Shown: piece after piece, positions 20,253 to 29,231 of the stretch
Numbering within the stretch: the stretch's first letter is position 1
Layout: the number at the start of each line of letters is the position of its first letter
Origin: Catenulispora pinisilvae
Lineage (GTDB): Bacteria > Actinomycetota > Actinomycetes > Streptomycetales > Catenulisporaceae
Length of the DNA stretch: 34,903 nt
Reading direction: 5' to 3'
Assembly: GCF_015356865.1 (NCBI RefSeq)
Contig: NZ_JAAFZA010000102.1
Coordinates: 1 to 34,903, forward strand
Translations under genes and position numbers: made by a program
The notes under the pieces: model-generated
Database searches by the model: none
Told to the model about the DNA's origin: nothing
Seen by the model: the letters and a program-made list of their open reading frames with translations, nothing else

Positions 20253-21095
20253 ATGGGTGGATTCAAGAAGGTGCTGATCGGGTGCGGGGTCCTCGCGGGG
20301 GTGGTGGTCGCGGGGTTTGTCGGGGACGTGGCCTGGTACTTCCATACCCTGGGCCCGGGGTCGCAGCCCGATGTGCTGAAGGCCGCGCGTTCGGCGCCGA
20401 CCCAGGCCGCGGACCAGGCGGTCACCGCTCAGGTGGACGACAAGATCGGTCAGCTGCGTGCCGCGCTGCCCTGGGCTGCTTACCTGGGCACCGCGGTGGC
20501 GGATGTCTGTAGCACTGACGTGCCGCCCATCGCCTTCGTGGGAGTGAAAGAGTCGTGGGTCCCGGTGACGTGCACCCGGACCGACACGGTGTACGAGGCC
20601 TTCGACGGTGATTTCCGGCAGCACCTCGTCCACCTCGACGGGGCTCTGGCCAAGGCGGGGTGGGTTTCCCAGGACACCGCCTTCCCGCACCGCCAGGGCG
20701 AGCCGGTCGGTCTGATCACCTCCTACGACTACGACCACACGCCGCCCAGGGACGCCGACCCGTCGCAGACAGCGACGGCCGCCGCGTTTCCGAACGTGGT
20801 CAGAATGCCGTACACCGTGCCGGTCACCCGGGACTTCACCCCGACCGCCATCGGTAAGGAACCCACGAACCGGTACCCGACCGGCGGCACCGTCGAGGTG
20901 TCCCAGGCCCCGCACCTCCCGACCCTGGACGGCGGGCAGTTCGCCCACGACCAGATGCTCAAGGACCCGTCGGACACGACCACGTACTACCGCGCCTGGC
21001 AGCCCTACACCCCGGCCCAGGTCGCCGCCGCCTACCCCGTGCACGGCGCCGTCATCGCCATCGCGCTCAGCGTGAGCTACGGTACCGGCGGGTAA
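20253..21095 (+). CDS. Membrane-anchored or secreted protein of unknown function, 280 aa
   Basis: I do not recognise the family. I choose ATG 20253 because GGGGAC and GGGGCTT sit just upstream and because it places the hydrophobic segment LIGCGVLAGVVVAGF at residues about 7-21, as a signal anchor. GTG 20211 would add 14 unremarkable residues. The outer part (about 250 residues) has two cysteines near residues 90-110, in DVCSTDV and VTCTRTD, which could form a disulfide, and many Thr, Pro and Tyr residues. No catalytic motif is visible. The same-strand neighbours are the GGDEF/EAL gene and the esterase-STAND gene. The 82-base gap after it contains the ribosome site of the latter. Confidence 0.7.
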   Translation: MGGFKKVLIGCGVLAGVVVAGFVGDVAWYFHTLGPGSQPDVLKAARSAPTQAADQAVTAQVDDKIGQLRAALPWAAYLGTAVADVCSTDVPPIAFVGVKESWVPVTCTRTDTVYEAFDGDFRQHLVHLDGALAKAGWVSQDTAFPHRQGEPVGLITSYDYDHTPPRDADPSQTATAAAFPNVVRMPYTVPVTRDFTPTAIGKEPTNRYPTGGTVEVSQAPHLPTLDGGQFAHDQMLKDPSDTTTYYRAWQPYTPAQVAAAYPVHGAVIAIALSVSYGTGG

Positions 21096-21177
21096 TCGAA
21101 CCCTGAGACACCGTTCGATCCATCGGGGGACGCCGCTGTAGCCGTCCTGTGGTCTGGCCGGCAGGAGGCGCGTCTGG

Positions 21178-24045
21178 ATGCCGTCACGGGTGCATGTGCT
21201 GTTCGTTCACGGGCTGTTCTCCGGCCCCGACACCTGGTCGGACTTCATCGGCCTGATCCGCGGCGATCCCGATCTGGCCTTCGCCGACCTGCACACCATG
21301 CAATACGCCACGCCGAAGGCCCGGCTGCGGCCGGACCGCCGGATCCCGGACCTGGCCGATCTGGCCGCGCAACTGGCCACCCGGCTGAAGGCCGAGGACC
21401 TGCGGGACGGCCCGGTGGTGCTGGTGGCGCACAGCCAGGGCGGTTTGGTGGTGCAGAAGTACCTGGCCAGCGCGACGATCCGGGGCCAGGCGCGGGACCT
21501 GGCGCGGATCCGGCAGATAGTGCTCTACGCCTGTCCGACGCTGGGCTCGCCGTTCTTCGCCAAGACCCGCAAGTGGGTGTTCGGCTCCCGGCACCCGCAG
21601 GAGTCCCGGCTGCGGCTGCTGGACGGCGAGGTCTTCGAGGCGCACCAACTGGTGCTGCGCAACGTGGTCAACGCCGACGCCGTCACCGACTACACCTGCC
21701 CGATCCCGGTCACGGCGGTGGTCGGCGGCGAGGACAACATCGTGCCGCGCATCGAGGCGACCGGCTGGTTCCCCACCACCGAGACGGTCGCGGCCGACCA
21801 TTTCTCGATCCTGAAGCCGGCCGGGCACCACGCCATGCAGTACCAGATCCTGAAGGCGGTCCTGCCGGCCGCCGCCGACGCCGAGCGTCCCGGGCCGACG
21901 GTCGGGACCGCCGCGGATGCCGTTGAGCAGCAAGGGATCCAGTTCTCCGTGGAGCCGCCGGCCGGTCTCGGGCGGCTGCGCGGACGGGACACGTTGGTCG
22001 GTGCCCTGATGGCGCCGGGACGCAGCCGGGTACACGTGCTGTCCGGGATGAGCGGGATCGGCAAGACGCACATCGCCGCCGAGGTGGCCGCGCGCCGTAA
22101 GGACGAGGGCTGGGACGTGTGGTGGGTCTCGGTTCCGCAGCTGGCGCCCCGGATGCGGGAGGTCGCGCATCTGCTCGGGCTGCCGCGCGGCGAGATCGAC
22201 GAGGCCTGGCGCGGCGAGCGGAGCCAGACCGATCTGGTGTGGCGCGGGCTGGAGAACCACGGCCGGCCCTGGCTCCTGGTGTTCGACAGCGTGACGGACC
22301 CGGCCGAACTCGGTCGGGTCGCCCCGGACACCGGACGGTGCGACGGGACCGGCTGGGTCCGGGACGTGGCGTCCGCGAACGGCTCGGTCATCGTCACGGC
22401 GCAGGGCGGCCACAACGACGTGTGGGGTCCGTGGTGCCGGATCCATCAGGTGGAACCGCTCAGTGAATACGACGGCGCCGACGTGTTGCTGGACATCGCG
22501 GGACCGGACTGCGGGGGAGTGGAGCAGGCCCGGCAGCTGTCGCGTGCGCTCGGCGGGCTGCCGCTGGCACTGCGGGCGGCCGCCAGCCGGGTCCGGTCGG
22601 TGTCCACCGGAGCGGTGTTCCTGTCCGAACCGGTCTTGTCCGATTTCGCCGGCTACCTCGCCGAGTGGCGGACCCGCGAGGAAGCCGGCAACGGCGATCC
22701 GGCGGGCGGGGCCGGGGAGGAAGTCCTGGGTCTGAGCATCGTGCGCGAGTCGTTGCTGTTGTCGGCGCGGGGACTGAGCACAGCCGCGACCCGGCTGCTG
22801 CATCTGTTGGCGTGCCTGTCGGACACACCGGTGCCGTATCGCTTGCTGCTCCGGCCGGAGATGTTGTCCGAGACCCCGCTGTTCGCCGGCGTGCCGATCG
22901 AGCAGATCCGCCTGGCGATCGGTCAGCTCGCGCAGGCGCACCTGATCCGCAGACACAAGCGCGGCGCCGACGATCCGGACCTGAGCGAGGTCCTGTCGCT
23001 GCACCCGATGGTGCACACCGTCTTCCGCGAGGACGACCTGGTCCTGTCGCACCGGGTCGACTACGGCCGGGCGATGCTCGACATCCTGGCCGCGGCCACC
23101 GAGAACCGCACCGCCGACGACCCGGACAACTGGGCCGTGTGGGCCGCGTTGTTCCCGCACGCCCGCGACGCGGTGCTGTCCACGGTCTCCTCCCCGGCGA
23201 CCAACAGCGAGCGGCTGCTGGTGGTCTCGGCCCTGAACCTGGCCCGGTCCACCGCGCGCTATCTGCTGGCGTCCGGTCTGCTGGAACCGGCCGGTGGACT
23301 GCTGGACGTGCTCATCGAGGACTGCGCCGGGTTCCGGTTCGACCCGTCCGACACCAAGATCCTGGCGCTGCGCCACGAGCGCGGCCGGCTCTCGATCGAA
23401 CTCGGCAACTACGACCGGGCCGTGTCCGAACTCCGCGAAGTGATCGTCGGGCAGGTCGCCGCGCACGGCCCCGACCACGCCCACACCTGGGCCAGTCGGC
23501 ACCAGCTGGCCCGGGCGCTGCTGGAGCGCCCGGAGCAGTGGGCCGAAGCCGAGGCGATGCTCCGCGAGATCCTGCCCGCCTCCCGCCGGATCAACGGCCG
23601 CCGGCACCGGGACACCGTCACCGTCTGGCACACCTGGGCCCGCGCGCTCCTACACGTCGAAGGCGCGCGCCAGGCCGAGACGATGTGCCGCGAGATCCTG
23701 ATCGTCTGCGAACAGCTGTGGACGCCGTCGTATCCGGAGACGCTGTACGTGTGGCAGACGCTCGGGCGCTCGCTGCTCTACCAGCAAAGGCCTGACGCCG
23801 CCGAGTTCGAGCTGCGGCGCGGCCTGAGCCGGGTCGCCGACACCGCCTCACCCGGCGCGCTCGGCATCCGCCACTTCGCCGGTATGGCGATGCTCCAGCG
23901 CGGTCTGGTCCGCGAGGCTCGGGACGAACTCAGCACCCTGCTGATCGACGAGGAACGCGTCCTGGGGCCCGGGCACCGCCTTACCGACAAGACCAGGCAG
24001 CTGATCGCCGAGATTACCGATCGGCTGCGCGGGGGAGGTAGGTGA
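21178..24045 (+). CDS. Esterase - STAND (NB-ARC) ATPase - TPR protein, candidate NLR-like receptor
   Basis: The protein has 955 residues from ATG 21178, with AGGAGG nine bases upstream. Residues 1-235 are an alpha/beta-hydrolase: VLFVHGLFSG at the start, nucleophile Ser86 in AHSQGG, Asp186 in GGEDN and His208 in ADHFSILKP. After a linker, a STAND/NB-ARC module has Walker A with Lys296 (GMSGIGKT, 290-297), Walker B Asp370 in LLVFD, and GLPLAL at 460-465. A winged-helix-like region follows. From about residue 720 to the end are TPR-type helical repeats (GNYDRAVSELREVI, WAEAEAMLREILP, QAETMCREIL). An enzymatic N-terminus, a nucleotide switch and a repeat sensor is the layout of NLRs and of bacterial STAND defence proteins. 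The sensing role is inference; the domains are clear. Confidence 0.9.
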   Translation: MPSRVHVLFVHGLFSGPDTWSDFIGLIRGDPDLAFADLHTMQYATPKARLRPDRRIPDLADLAAQLATRLKAEDLRDGPVVLVAHSQGGLVVQKYLASATIRGQARDLARIRQIVLYACPTLGSPFFAKTRKWVFGSRHPQESRLRLLDGEVFEAHQLVLRNVVNADAVTDYTCPIPVTAVVGGEDNIVPRIEATGWFPTTETVAADHFSILKPAGHHAMQYQILKAVLPAAADAERPGPTVGTAADAVEQQGIQFSVEPPAGLGRLRGRDTLVGALMAPGRSRVHVLSGMSGIGKTHIAAEVAARRKDEGWDVWWVSVPQLAPRMREVAHLLGLPRGEIDEAWRGERSQTDLVWRGLENHGRPWLLVFDSVTDPAELGRVAPDTGRCDGTGWVRDVASANGSVIVTAQGGHNDVWGPWCRIHQVEPLSEYDGADVLLDIAGPDCGGVEQARQLSRALGGLPLALRAAASRVRSVSTGAVFLSEPVLSDFAGYLAEWRTREEAGNGDPAGGAGEEVLGLSIVRESLLLSARGLSTAATRLLHLLACLSDTPVPYRLLLRPEMLSETPLFAGVPIEQIRLAIGQLAQAHLIRRHKRGADDPDLSEVLSLHPMVHTVFREDDLVLSHRVDYGRAMLDILAAATENRTADDPDNWAVWAALFPHARDAVLSTVSSPATNSERLLVVSALNLARSTARYLLASGLLEPAGGLLDVLIEDCAGFRFDPSDTKILALRHERGRLSIELGNYDRAVSELREVIVGQVAAHGPDHAHTWASRHQLARALLERPEQWAEAEAMLREILPASRRINGRRHRDTVTVWHTWARALLHVEGARQAETMCREILIVCEQLWTPSYPETLYVWQTLGRSLLYQQRPDAAEFELRRGLSRVADTASPGALGIRHFAGMAMLQRGLVREARDELSTLLIDEERVLGPGHRLTDKTRQLIAEITDRLRGGGR

Positions 24046-24129
24046 TGCACCGTAAGACGACGGAGTCTGCTTGCCCGTGCCGGGGTGCCGACGTAGCGTC
24101 GGTGGCGATGCGCTGGGGGAGGGCTGATC

Positions 24130-24315
24130 ATGAAATGGTTCAGACGCGGGGCGAAGGGACCTGATTCGCTGGGGGACCTGGGCGACATCCCGGGGCGGCG
24201 GATCGATCCGGAGGAACTGGCGGCGGCGCGGGAGATCGTGCGGCGGGCTCTGGACGCCGAGAGCGCGGACGGGGAGTCGGCGGGCCGGGATCTGTTCCGG
24301 CTGGGTACCGCCTGA
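24130..24315 (+). CDS. Small hypothetical protein, 61 aa
   Basis: The frame starts at ATG 24130, with GGGGGAGGG about 6 bases upstream, and ends at TGA 24313. Codon use is strongly GC-ending, which supports a real gene. The protein starts MKWFRRGAKGP (basic) and continues with a charged helical part (DPEELAAAREIVRRALDAE). It has no membrane segment or cysteine. It lies 84 bases after the esterase-STAND gene on the same strand, so it may be a partner or simply a neighbour. Its stop is followed by stop-containing repeats. Confidence 0.6.
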   Translation: MKWFRRGAKGPDSLGDLGDIPGRRIDPEELAAAREIVRRALDAESADGESAGRDLFRLGTA

Positions 24316-24356
24316 GGGACCTGAGATACCGGAGGGCACTGAGATGCCGGCCTGAG
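24311..24356 (+). repeat. Stop-containing repeats after the 61-aa ORF
   Basis: From the stop at 24313, CTGAG recurs with TGA at 24322, 24340 and 24353. The segment GGGACCTGAGATACCGGA is imperfectly repeated as GGGCACTGAGATGCCGG, an 18-bp period. Confidence 0.6.
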
Positions 24357-24403
24357 GTCCACTCGCCTCGAAGTGGATCTGCCGCCGAGCCGAGTCCACC
24401 GGC

Positions 24404-24409
24404 TACGGT
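24404..24409 (+). promoter_or_regulatory. -10 box for a leaderless PhzF-like transcript
   Basis: TACGGT, six bases (ACGTGC), then GTG 24416. The spacing equals that of the boxes at 10624, 14539 and 33988. No ribosome site precedes the GTG. Confidence 0.5.
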
Positions 24410-24415
24410 ACGTGC

Positions 24416-25264
24416 GTGGAGATCTTTCGATACACCGCCTTCAGCTCCGACCCGTCCGGCGGCAACCCGGCCGGCGTGGTCCTCGACGCGCGCGGCCTGG
24501 ACGACGCCGCGATGCTCGCCGTGGCCGCGGAGGTCGGCTACTCCGAGACCGCGTTCCTGCTGCCGACCGACAGCGACCGGGTCATGGACGTGCGCTACTT
24601 CAGCCCGCTGGCCGAGGTCCCGTTCTGCGGCCACGCGACCATCGCCACCGCGGTCGCCTACGCCGAACGGCACGGCGCCGGCGACCTGACGCTGCACACC
24701 AAGGTCGGAGTGGTGCCGGTCCACACCGTCGCCGCGGACGACGGCACGCTCACCGCCACGCTGGTCAGCGTCCCGACCAAGACCGAGGACCTGCGCGGCC
24801 CGCTGCTGGCCGAACTGCTCGGCATCCTCGGCTGGACCGCCAGCGACCTGCACGACGCGCTGCCGCCGCGGATCGCCTTCGGCGGCGGCTGGCACCCGAT
24901 CCTGGCCACCCCGAGCCGGTCCCGGCTGGCCGAGCTGGACTACGACATGCCCACCCTGCGCGCCCTCATGGAGCGGCACGAGTGGACCACCGTCAACCTG
25001 ATCTGGCGCGAGTCCCCGGACGTGTTCCAGGCCCGCGACCCCTTCCCGGTCGGCGGCGTCTTCGAGGACCCGGCCACCGGCGCCGCCGCCGCGGCCTTCG
25101 GCGGCTACCTGCGCGAGCTGGAGCTGGTCCCGGTGCCCGGCACGGTGACCGTGCATCAGGGGGTGGACATGGGCCGCCCGAGCCTGCTGACCGTCGGCAT
25201 CCCGGCCGGGGAGGGCGGGATCTCGGTCTCCGGAACCGCTGTCGCTCTGACCGACGCGTCGTAG
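24416..25264 (+). CDS. PhzF-family isomerase/epimerase-like protein
   Basis: The 282-residue protein has the two-domain diaminopimelate-epimerase fold family signatures: FSSDPSGGNPAGVV at residues about 9-22, the catalytic-site Glu44 in GYSETAF, YFSPLAEVPFCGHATIA at about 62-78, and EDPATGAAAAAFGGYL near residue 218. PhzF isomerises a dihydro-hydroxyanthranilate in phenazine synthesis. No other phenazine gene is present, so this is one of the many PhzF-like proteins of unknown substrate. GTG 24416 follows a leaderless-type -10. The gene end is followed by repeats that include its TCGTAG terminus. Confidence 0.88.
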   Translation: MEIFRYTAFSSDPSGGNPAGVVLDARGLDDAAMLAVAAEVGYSETAFLLPTDSDRVMDVRYFSPLAEVPFCGHATIATAVAYAERHGAGDLTLHTKVGVVPVHTVAADDGTLTATLVSVPTKTEDLRGPLLAELLGILGWTASDLHDALPPRIAFGGGWHPILATPSRSRLAELDYDMPTLRALMERHEWTTVNLIWRESPDVFQARDPFPVGGVFEDPATGAAAAAFGGYLRELELVPVPGTVTVHQGVDMGRPSLLTVGIPAGEGGISVSGTAVALTDAS

Positions 25265-25322
25265 TCATCCACTCGTAGTCATCCACGACGGCGCGCCGTA
25301 GTCATTCACGACGGCGCGCCGT
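25259..25322 (+). repeat. Stop-containing repeats and AscI-type palindromes after the PhzF-like gene
   Basis: The gene end TCGTAG with the following TCATCCAC is repeated at once (14-bp period, TAG at 25262 and 25276). A longer unit follows: GACGGCGCGCCGTAGTCATTCAC, in which the palindrome ACGGCGCGCCGT lies at 25288-25299 and again at 25311-25322 (23-bp period, with a further TAG at 25298). Confidence 0.8.
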
Positions 25323-25346
25323 GCACCGTGATGCACGGCGGCGCGC
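25311..25346 (+). terminator. Probable T-less terminator hairpin after the PhzF-like gene
   Basis: GCCGTGCA (25318-25325) pairs with TGCACGGC (25332-25339) around a CCGTGA loop. The stem can extend through GCGC on both sides past a three-base bulge. There is no T-run. Actinobacteria often have such hairpins, but function is unproven. Confidence 0.45.
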
Positions 25347-25437
25347 TCCTCATCCGCGACCTCCGCACCCGCCAAGCCCGCCGCTCCCGCCGCGCCGTCC
25401 CCGCCCCGTGACGGAAAGTCACCTGACACCCCCGGAC

Positions 25438-25443
25438 TAGGAT
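25438..25443 (+). promoter_or_regulatory. Candidate -10 box for the gatCAB operon
   Basis: TAGGAT fits TANNNT and lies 64 bases before the gatC ATG. No convincing -35 is seen. The leader would contain the GTAGGGATC ribosome site near 25493. Confidence 0.35.
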
Positions 25444-25507
25444 GGCTACGTTGTCCGAAACCGCCTCCTCACTCCAGGCAGAGTCCACACCGTAGGGATC
25501 CGCGCAT

Positions 25508-25819
25508 ATGCCCGCTATCACCCGTGAAGAGGTCGCCCACCTGGCGCTCCTGTCACGGCTCGACCTGTCCGAAGACGAGCTCGCGCACTACGCCGAGCAG
25601 CTCGACGTCATCCTCGGTTCGGTGGCCCGCGTCAGCGAGGCCGTGCAGCAGCTCGGTCAGGGCCAGGACATCCCGCCGACCTCGCACGCGCTGCCGCTGG
25701 TCAACGTCACCCGGCCGGACGTGGAGCAGCCGTGCCTGGACCCGGCCGACGTGCTCAGCCAGGCCCCGGCCGCGCAGGACCAGCGATTCCGCGTGCCGCG
25801 CATCCTCGGGGAGGACTGA
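25508..25819 (+). CDS. gatC: Aspartyl/glutamyl-tRNA amidotransferase subunit C
   Basis: This 103-residue subunit stabilises the GatA-GatB complex that converts Glu-tRNA(Gln) and Asp-tRNA(Asn) to the amidated forms. The start [25 protein letters not shown] is the typical GatC N-terminal helix, and the C-terminal [11 protein letters not shown] is conserved. GTAGGG precedes the ATG. gatA begins two bases after the gatC stop codon ends, so translation is probably coupled. Normal length. Confidence 0.95.
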   Translation: MPAITREEVAHLALLSRLDLSEDELAHYAEQLDVILGSVARVSEAVQQLGQGQDIPPTSHALPLVNVTRPDVEQPCLDPADVLSQAPAAQDQRFRVPRILGED

Positions 25820-25820
25820 G

Positions 25821-27323
25821 ATGAGCTTCGACGGTGACCTGACCCGGAGCACGGCGGCCGCGCTGGCCGCCGCGATCAAGGGCGGCGACGTGACCGCCAC
25901 CGAGGTGACCCAGGCACACCTGGACCGGATCGCGAAGGTCGACGAGAAGGTGCACGCCTTCCTGCACGTCGACACCGAGGGCGCGCTGGCCAAGGCCGCC
26001 GAGGTGGACGCCAAGCGGGCCCGCGGCGAAAAGCTCGGCCCGCTGGCCGGCGTGCCGCTGGCCCTGAAGGACGTCTTCACCACCAAGGGCGTGCCGACCA
26101 CCTGCGGCTCGAAGATGCTGCAAGGCTGGGTGCCGCCGTATGACGCGACCGTGACCCGCCGGCTGCGCGAGGCGGACGTCGTCATCCTGGGCAAGACCAA
26201 CATGGACGAGTTCGCGATGGGCTCCTCCACCGAGAACTCCGCCTACGGCGTCACCCACAACCCGTGGGACCTGACCCGCATCCCCGGCGGCTCCGGCGGC
26301 GGCAGCTCGGCCTCGCTGGCCGCCTTCGAGGCGCCGCTGGCCATCGGCACCGACACCGGCGGCTCGATCCGCCAGCCCGCCTCGGTCACCGGCACGGTCG
26401 GCGTGAAGCCCACCTACGGCGGCGTCTCCCGCTACGGCCTGGTCGCCTTCTCCTCCTCGCTGGACCAGGGCGGCCCGTGCGCGCGCACCGTGCTGGACGC
26501 CGCGCTGCTGCACGCCGCGATCGCCGGCCACGACCCGATGGACTCCACCTCCATCGACCTGCCGGTCCCGGACGTCGTGGCCGCGGCGAGGCTGGCCGAC
26601 ATCAAGGGCATGCGCATCGGCGTGGTGAAGCAGTTCGACGGCGATGGCTACCAGGACGGCGTCCGCCAGCGCTTCCACGAGTCCGTGGACCTGCTGCGCG
26701 AACTCGGCGCCACGATCGTCGAGGTGGACTGCCCGTCCTTCGACTACGCGCTCCCGGCGTACTACCTGATCGCGCCGTCGGAGTGCTCCTCGAACCTGGC
26801 CCGCTTCGACGCCATGCGTTACGGCCGGCGGGTCGGCGACGACGGCGTGAACGGCGTCGAGGAGGTCACCTCCCTGAGCCGCGAGGCCGGCTTCGGCCCC
26901 GAGGTGAAGCGCCGCATCATGCTGGGCACCTACGCCCTGTCCTCCGGCTACTACGACGCCTACTACGGCTCGGCGCAGCAGGTCAGGACCCTGATCATGC
27001 GCGACTTCGACCGCGCCTTCGCCGACGTGGACGTGCTGGTCTCCCCGACCACCCCGACCACCGCCTTCAAGATCGGCGAGCGCGCCGACGACCCGATGGC
27101 GATGTACCTGGCCGACCTGTGCACCATCCCCTCCAACATGGCCGGCAACGCCGGCATGTCGGTCCCGGTGGGTCTGGCCCCCGATGACGGCCTGCCGGTC
27201 GGCCTGCAGATCATCGCCCCGGCGATGGCCGACGACCGGCTCTACCGGGTCGGCTCGGCGGTCGAGGCGGCGCTGAACGGCAAGTGGGGCCGCCCGCTGA
27301 TCGAGGAGGTGCCGGCGCTGTGA
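25821..27323 (+). CDS. gatA: Aspartyl/glutamyl-tRNA amidotransferase subunit A
   Basis: The 500-residue amidase-signature subunit releases ammonia from glutamine. GGGGAGGA precedes ATG 25821. The Ser-cisSer-Lys triad is complete: Lys83 in [11 protein letters not shown], Ser158 in PGGSGGGSS, and nucleophile Ser182 in [11 protein letters not shown]. The substrate-channel region around [14 protein letters not shown] and the closing [11 protein letters not shown] match GatA. An open frame reaching further upstream merely overlaps gatC and is not the start. The last codons overlap the start of the next gene (GTGA). Confidence 0.97.
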   Translation: MSFDGDLTRSTAAALAAAIKGGDVTATEVTQAHLDRIAKVDEKVHAFLHVDTEGALAKAAEVDAKRARGEKLGPLAGVPLALKDVFTTKGVPTTCGSKMLQGWVPPYDATVTRRLREADVVILGKTNMDEFAMGSSTENSAYGVTHNPWDLTRIPGGSGGGSSASLAAFEAPLAIGTDTGGSIRQPASVTGTVGVKPTYGGVSRYGLVAFSSSLDQGGPCARTVLDAALLHAAIAGHDPMDSTSIDLPVPDVVAAARLADIKGMRIGVVKQFDGDGYQDGVRQRFHESVDLLRELGATIVEVDCPSFDYALPAYYLIAPSECSSNLARFDAMRYGRRVGDDGVNGVEEVTSLSREAGFGPEVKRRIMLGTYALSSGYYDAYYGSAQQVRTLIMRDFDRAFADVDVLVSPTTPTTAFKIGERADDPMAMYLADLCTIPSNMAGNAGMSVPVGLAPDDGLPVGLQIIAPAMADDRLYRVGSAVEAALNGKWGRPLIEEVPAL

Positions 27324-27571
27324 GCAAGAAGACTGTGAACAAGAAGGCTGCGAACGCCAAGGGCGCCAAGCCGCGCGGCACGTTCGGCACGCTGTTCGCC
27401 ATCGGCAGCTCCGTCACCCTGGCCCCGGTCCTGCTGCGCCGCTTCAAGGAGGGGCGCACCAACGGCGACAAGCTGGCGATCGCCGACGCCGCGGTGTCGG
27501 CCGCCGCCCTGACCGTCGGCGTGCTTCAGGTCCTGCGGGCCCGTAAGTCCTCCGGAAAGGCGGAATCCTGA
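27320..27571 (+). CDS. Small basic protein between gatA and gatB, 83 aa
   Basis: The frame starts at GTG 27320, overlapping the gatA stop as GTGA, with GAGGAGGTG at 27303-27309. gatB follows two bases after its stop codon. The N-terminus is very basic ([19 protein letters not shown]). Two moderately hydrophobic stretches follow ([17 protein letters not shown], about 27-43, and [19 protein letters not shown], about 56-74), compatible with a small membrane-associated protein. A short unnamed ORF at this position is also known to me from Streptomyces. Function unknown. Tight coupling suggests co-expression with the amidotransferase. Confidence 0.8.
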   Translation: MSKKTVNKKAANAKGAKPRGTFGTLFAIGSSVTLAPVLLRRFKEGRTNGDKLAIADAAVSAAALTVGVLQVLRARKSSGKAES

Positions 27572-27572
27572 C

Positions 27573-29078
27573 ATGAGTACGAGCACTGTGAACCTGCCTT
27601 CCTACGAGGACGCCCTGGCCACCTACGACCCGGTCATGGGTCTGGAGGTCCACGTCGAGCTGGGCACCGTCACCAAGATGTTCTGCGGCTGCCCGACCGC
27701 CTTCGGCGCCGACCCGAACACCCAGACCTGCCCGACCTGCCTGGGCCTGCCCGGCGCGCTGCCGGTGGTGAACACCAAGGCGATCGAGTCCGCGATCCGC
27801 ATCGGCCTGGCGCTGAACTGCGAGATCGCCGAGTGGTGCCGGTTCGCCCGCAAGAACTACTTCTACCCGGACATGCCGAAGAACTTCCAGACGTCGCAGT
27901 ACGACGAGCCGATCGCCTTCAACGGCTACCTGGACATCGAGGCGGCCGGCAAGACCTGGCGCATCGAGATCGAGCGCGCGCACATGGAGGAGGACACCGG
28001 CAAGTCCACCCACGTCGGTGGCGCCACCGGCCGCATCCACGGCGCGGAATACTCGCTGGTCGACTACAACCGGGCCGGCATCCCGCTGATCGAGATCGTC
28101 ACCAAGCCGATCACCGGCACCGGCGAGCACGCGCCGGAGGTGGCTCGCGCCTACGTGGCGGAACTGCGCGAGCTGATCAAGGCGCTCGGCGTCTCCGAGG
28201 CCCGGATGGAACTGGGCCAGATGCGCTGCGACGCCAACGTCTCACTGCGTCCGATCGGCCGCGAGAAGTTCGGCACCCGCAGCGAGACCAAGAACGTCAA
28301 CTCCCTGCGTTCGGTCGAGCGCGCGGTCACCTTCGAGATCCGCCGGCACGCCGCCGTCCTCAACGCCGGCGACACCGTGATCCAGGAGACCCGCCACTTC
28401 CACGAGAACGACGGCACCACCTCCCCGGGCCGGGTGAAGGAGGAGGCGGAGGACTACCGCTACTTCCCCGAGCCGGACCTGGTCCCGGTCGCCCCGGCTC
28501 GCACCTGGGTCGACGAACTGCGCGGCACCCTGCCGGAACTGCCGAGCGTGCGCCGCAACCGGCTGCAGGCCGAGTGGGGCGCCACCGACCACGACATGCA
28601 GTCGATCCAGAACGCCGGCGCGGTGGACCTGATCGTCCAGACGGTGTCCCTGGGCGCCCCGGCCGACCAGGCCCGCAAGTGGTGGATGGGCGAGCTGGCC
28701 CGGCACGCCAACGAGCAGGAGGCCGAACTCGGCGACCTGGCCATCACCCCGGCCCAGGTGGCCGAACTGGTCACGCTGACCACCGCCGGCACCCTGAACG
28801 ACAAGCTGGCCCGCCAGGTGATCGTCGGCGTCCTGGCCGGCGAGGGCTCCCCGAAGCAGGTCGTGGCCGCCCGCGGGCTGGCCGTGGTGAGCGACGACGG
28901 CGCCCTGCTCGCGGCGATCGACGAGGCCATCGCCAAGTTCCCGGACGCCGCCGACAAGGTCCGCGGCGGCAACCAGGGCCCGGCCGGCCAGCTGATCGGC
29001 GCGGTGATGAAGACCACGCGCGGGCAGGCGGACGCGGCCCGGGTGCGGGAGCTGCTGTTGGAGCGGCTCTCGGGCTGA
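27573..29078 (+). CDS. gatB: Aspartyl/glutamyl-tRNA amidotransferase subunit B
   Basis: The 501-residue subunit binds the misacylated tRNA and activates its carboxylate with ATP before amidation. [10 protein letters not shown] lies at residues 23-32, zinc cysteines Cys38, Cys40, Cys53 and Cys56 in FCGC and CPTC, and the [13 protein letters not shown] segment of the phosphotransfer site near residue 135. The C-terminal YqeY-like tail domain ([13 protein letters not shown]) is complete. It ends the gatC-gatA-x-gatB operon. The stop codon is the first of a perfect 12-bp repeat series, and a strong terminator follows at 29136. Confidence 0.97.
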   Translation: MSTSTVNLPSYEDALATYDPVMGLEVHVELGTVTKMFCGCPTAFGADPNTQTCPTCLGLPGALPVVNTKAIESAIRIGLALNCEIAEWCRFARKNYFYPDMPKNFQTSQYDEPIAFNGYLDIEAAGKTWRIEIERAHMEEDTGKSTHVGGATGRIHGAEYSLVDYNRAGIPLIEIVTKPITGTGEHAPEVARAYVAELRELIKALGVSEARMELGQMRCDANVSLRPIGREKFGTRSETKNVNSLRSVERAVTFEIRRHAAVLNAGDTVIQETRHFHENDGTTSPGRVKEEAEDYRYFPEPDLVPVAPARTWVDELRGTLPELPSVRRNRLQAEWGATDHDMQSIQNAGAVDLIVQTVSLGAPADQARKWWMGELARHANEQEAELGDLAITPAQVAELVTLTTAGTLNDKLARQVIVGVLAGEGSPKQVVAARGLAVVSDDGALLAAIDEAIAKFPDAADKVRGGNQGPAGQLIGAVMKTTRGQADAARVRELLLERLSG

Positions 29079-29114
29079 GATTCGGGCTGAGATTCGGGCT
29101 GAGATTCGGGCTGA
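29068..29114 (+). repeat. Perfect 12-bp stop-containing repeats at the gatB 3' end
   Basis: The gatB terminus TCGGGCTGA recurs with TGA at 29076, 29088, 29100 and 29112, exactly 12 bases apart, as GATTCGGGCTGA. The period keeps reading frame, so there are four in-frame stops in a row. A looser copy (TCTGAGG) follows at 29121. Confidence 0.95.
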
Positions 29115-29135
29115 CGTAGGTCTGAGGTAATGGAT

Positions 29136-29175
29136 GCGGGCCGTCTTCCTAGCAATGGGAAGACGGCCCGCTTTC
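29136..29175 (+). terminator. Intrinsic terminator between gatB and the paralog cluster
   Basis: Arms GCGGGCCGTCTTCC (29136-29149) and GGAAGACGGCCCGC (29158-29171) form a perfect 14-bp stem with an 8-base loop, followed by TTTCT. It lies between convergent genes. The T-run favours gatB transcription, but the stem could stop both. Confidence 0.9.
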
Positions 29176-29231
29176 TGTCGCGGTTCTGTTTCTGCCGGGG
29201 CCTTGCCGAGCCGGGCTGTCAGCGTGCCGGG

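Noticed and set aside
24045-24164. 39-codon ORF starting as TGATG on the esterase-STAND stop codon
   Set aside because: A good GGGGGAGGT site precedes it, but codon use is poor and it overlaps the better-supported 61-aa ORF in another frame.
25259-25345. CRISPR-like array
   Set aside because: The repeats are too short and too few, are directly adjacent to a stop codon, and have no unique spacers or cas genes.
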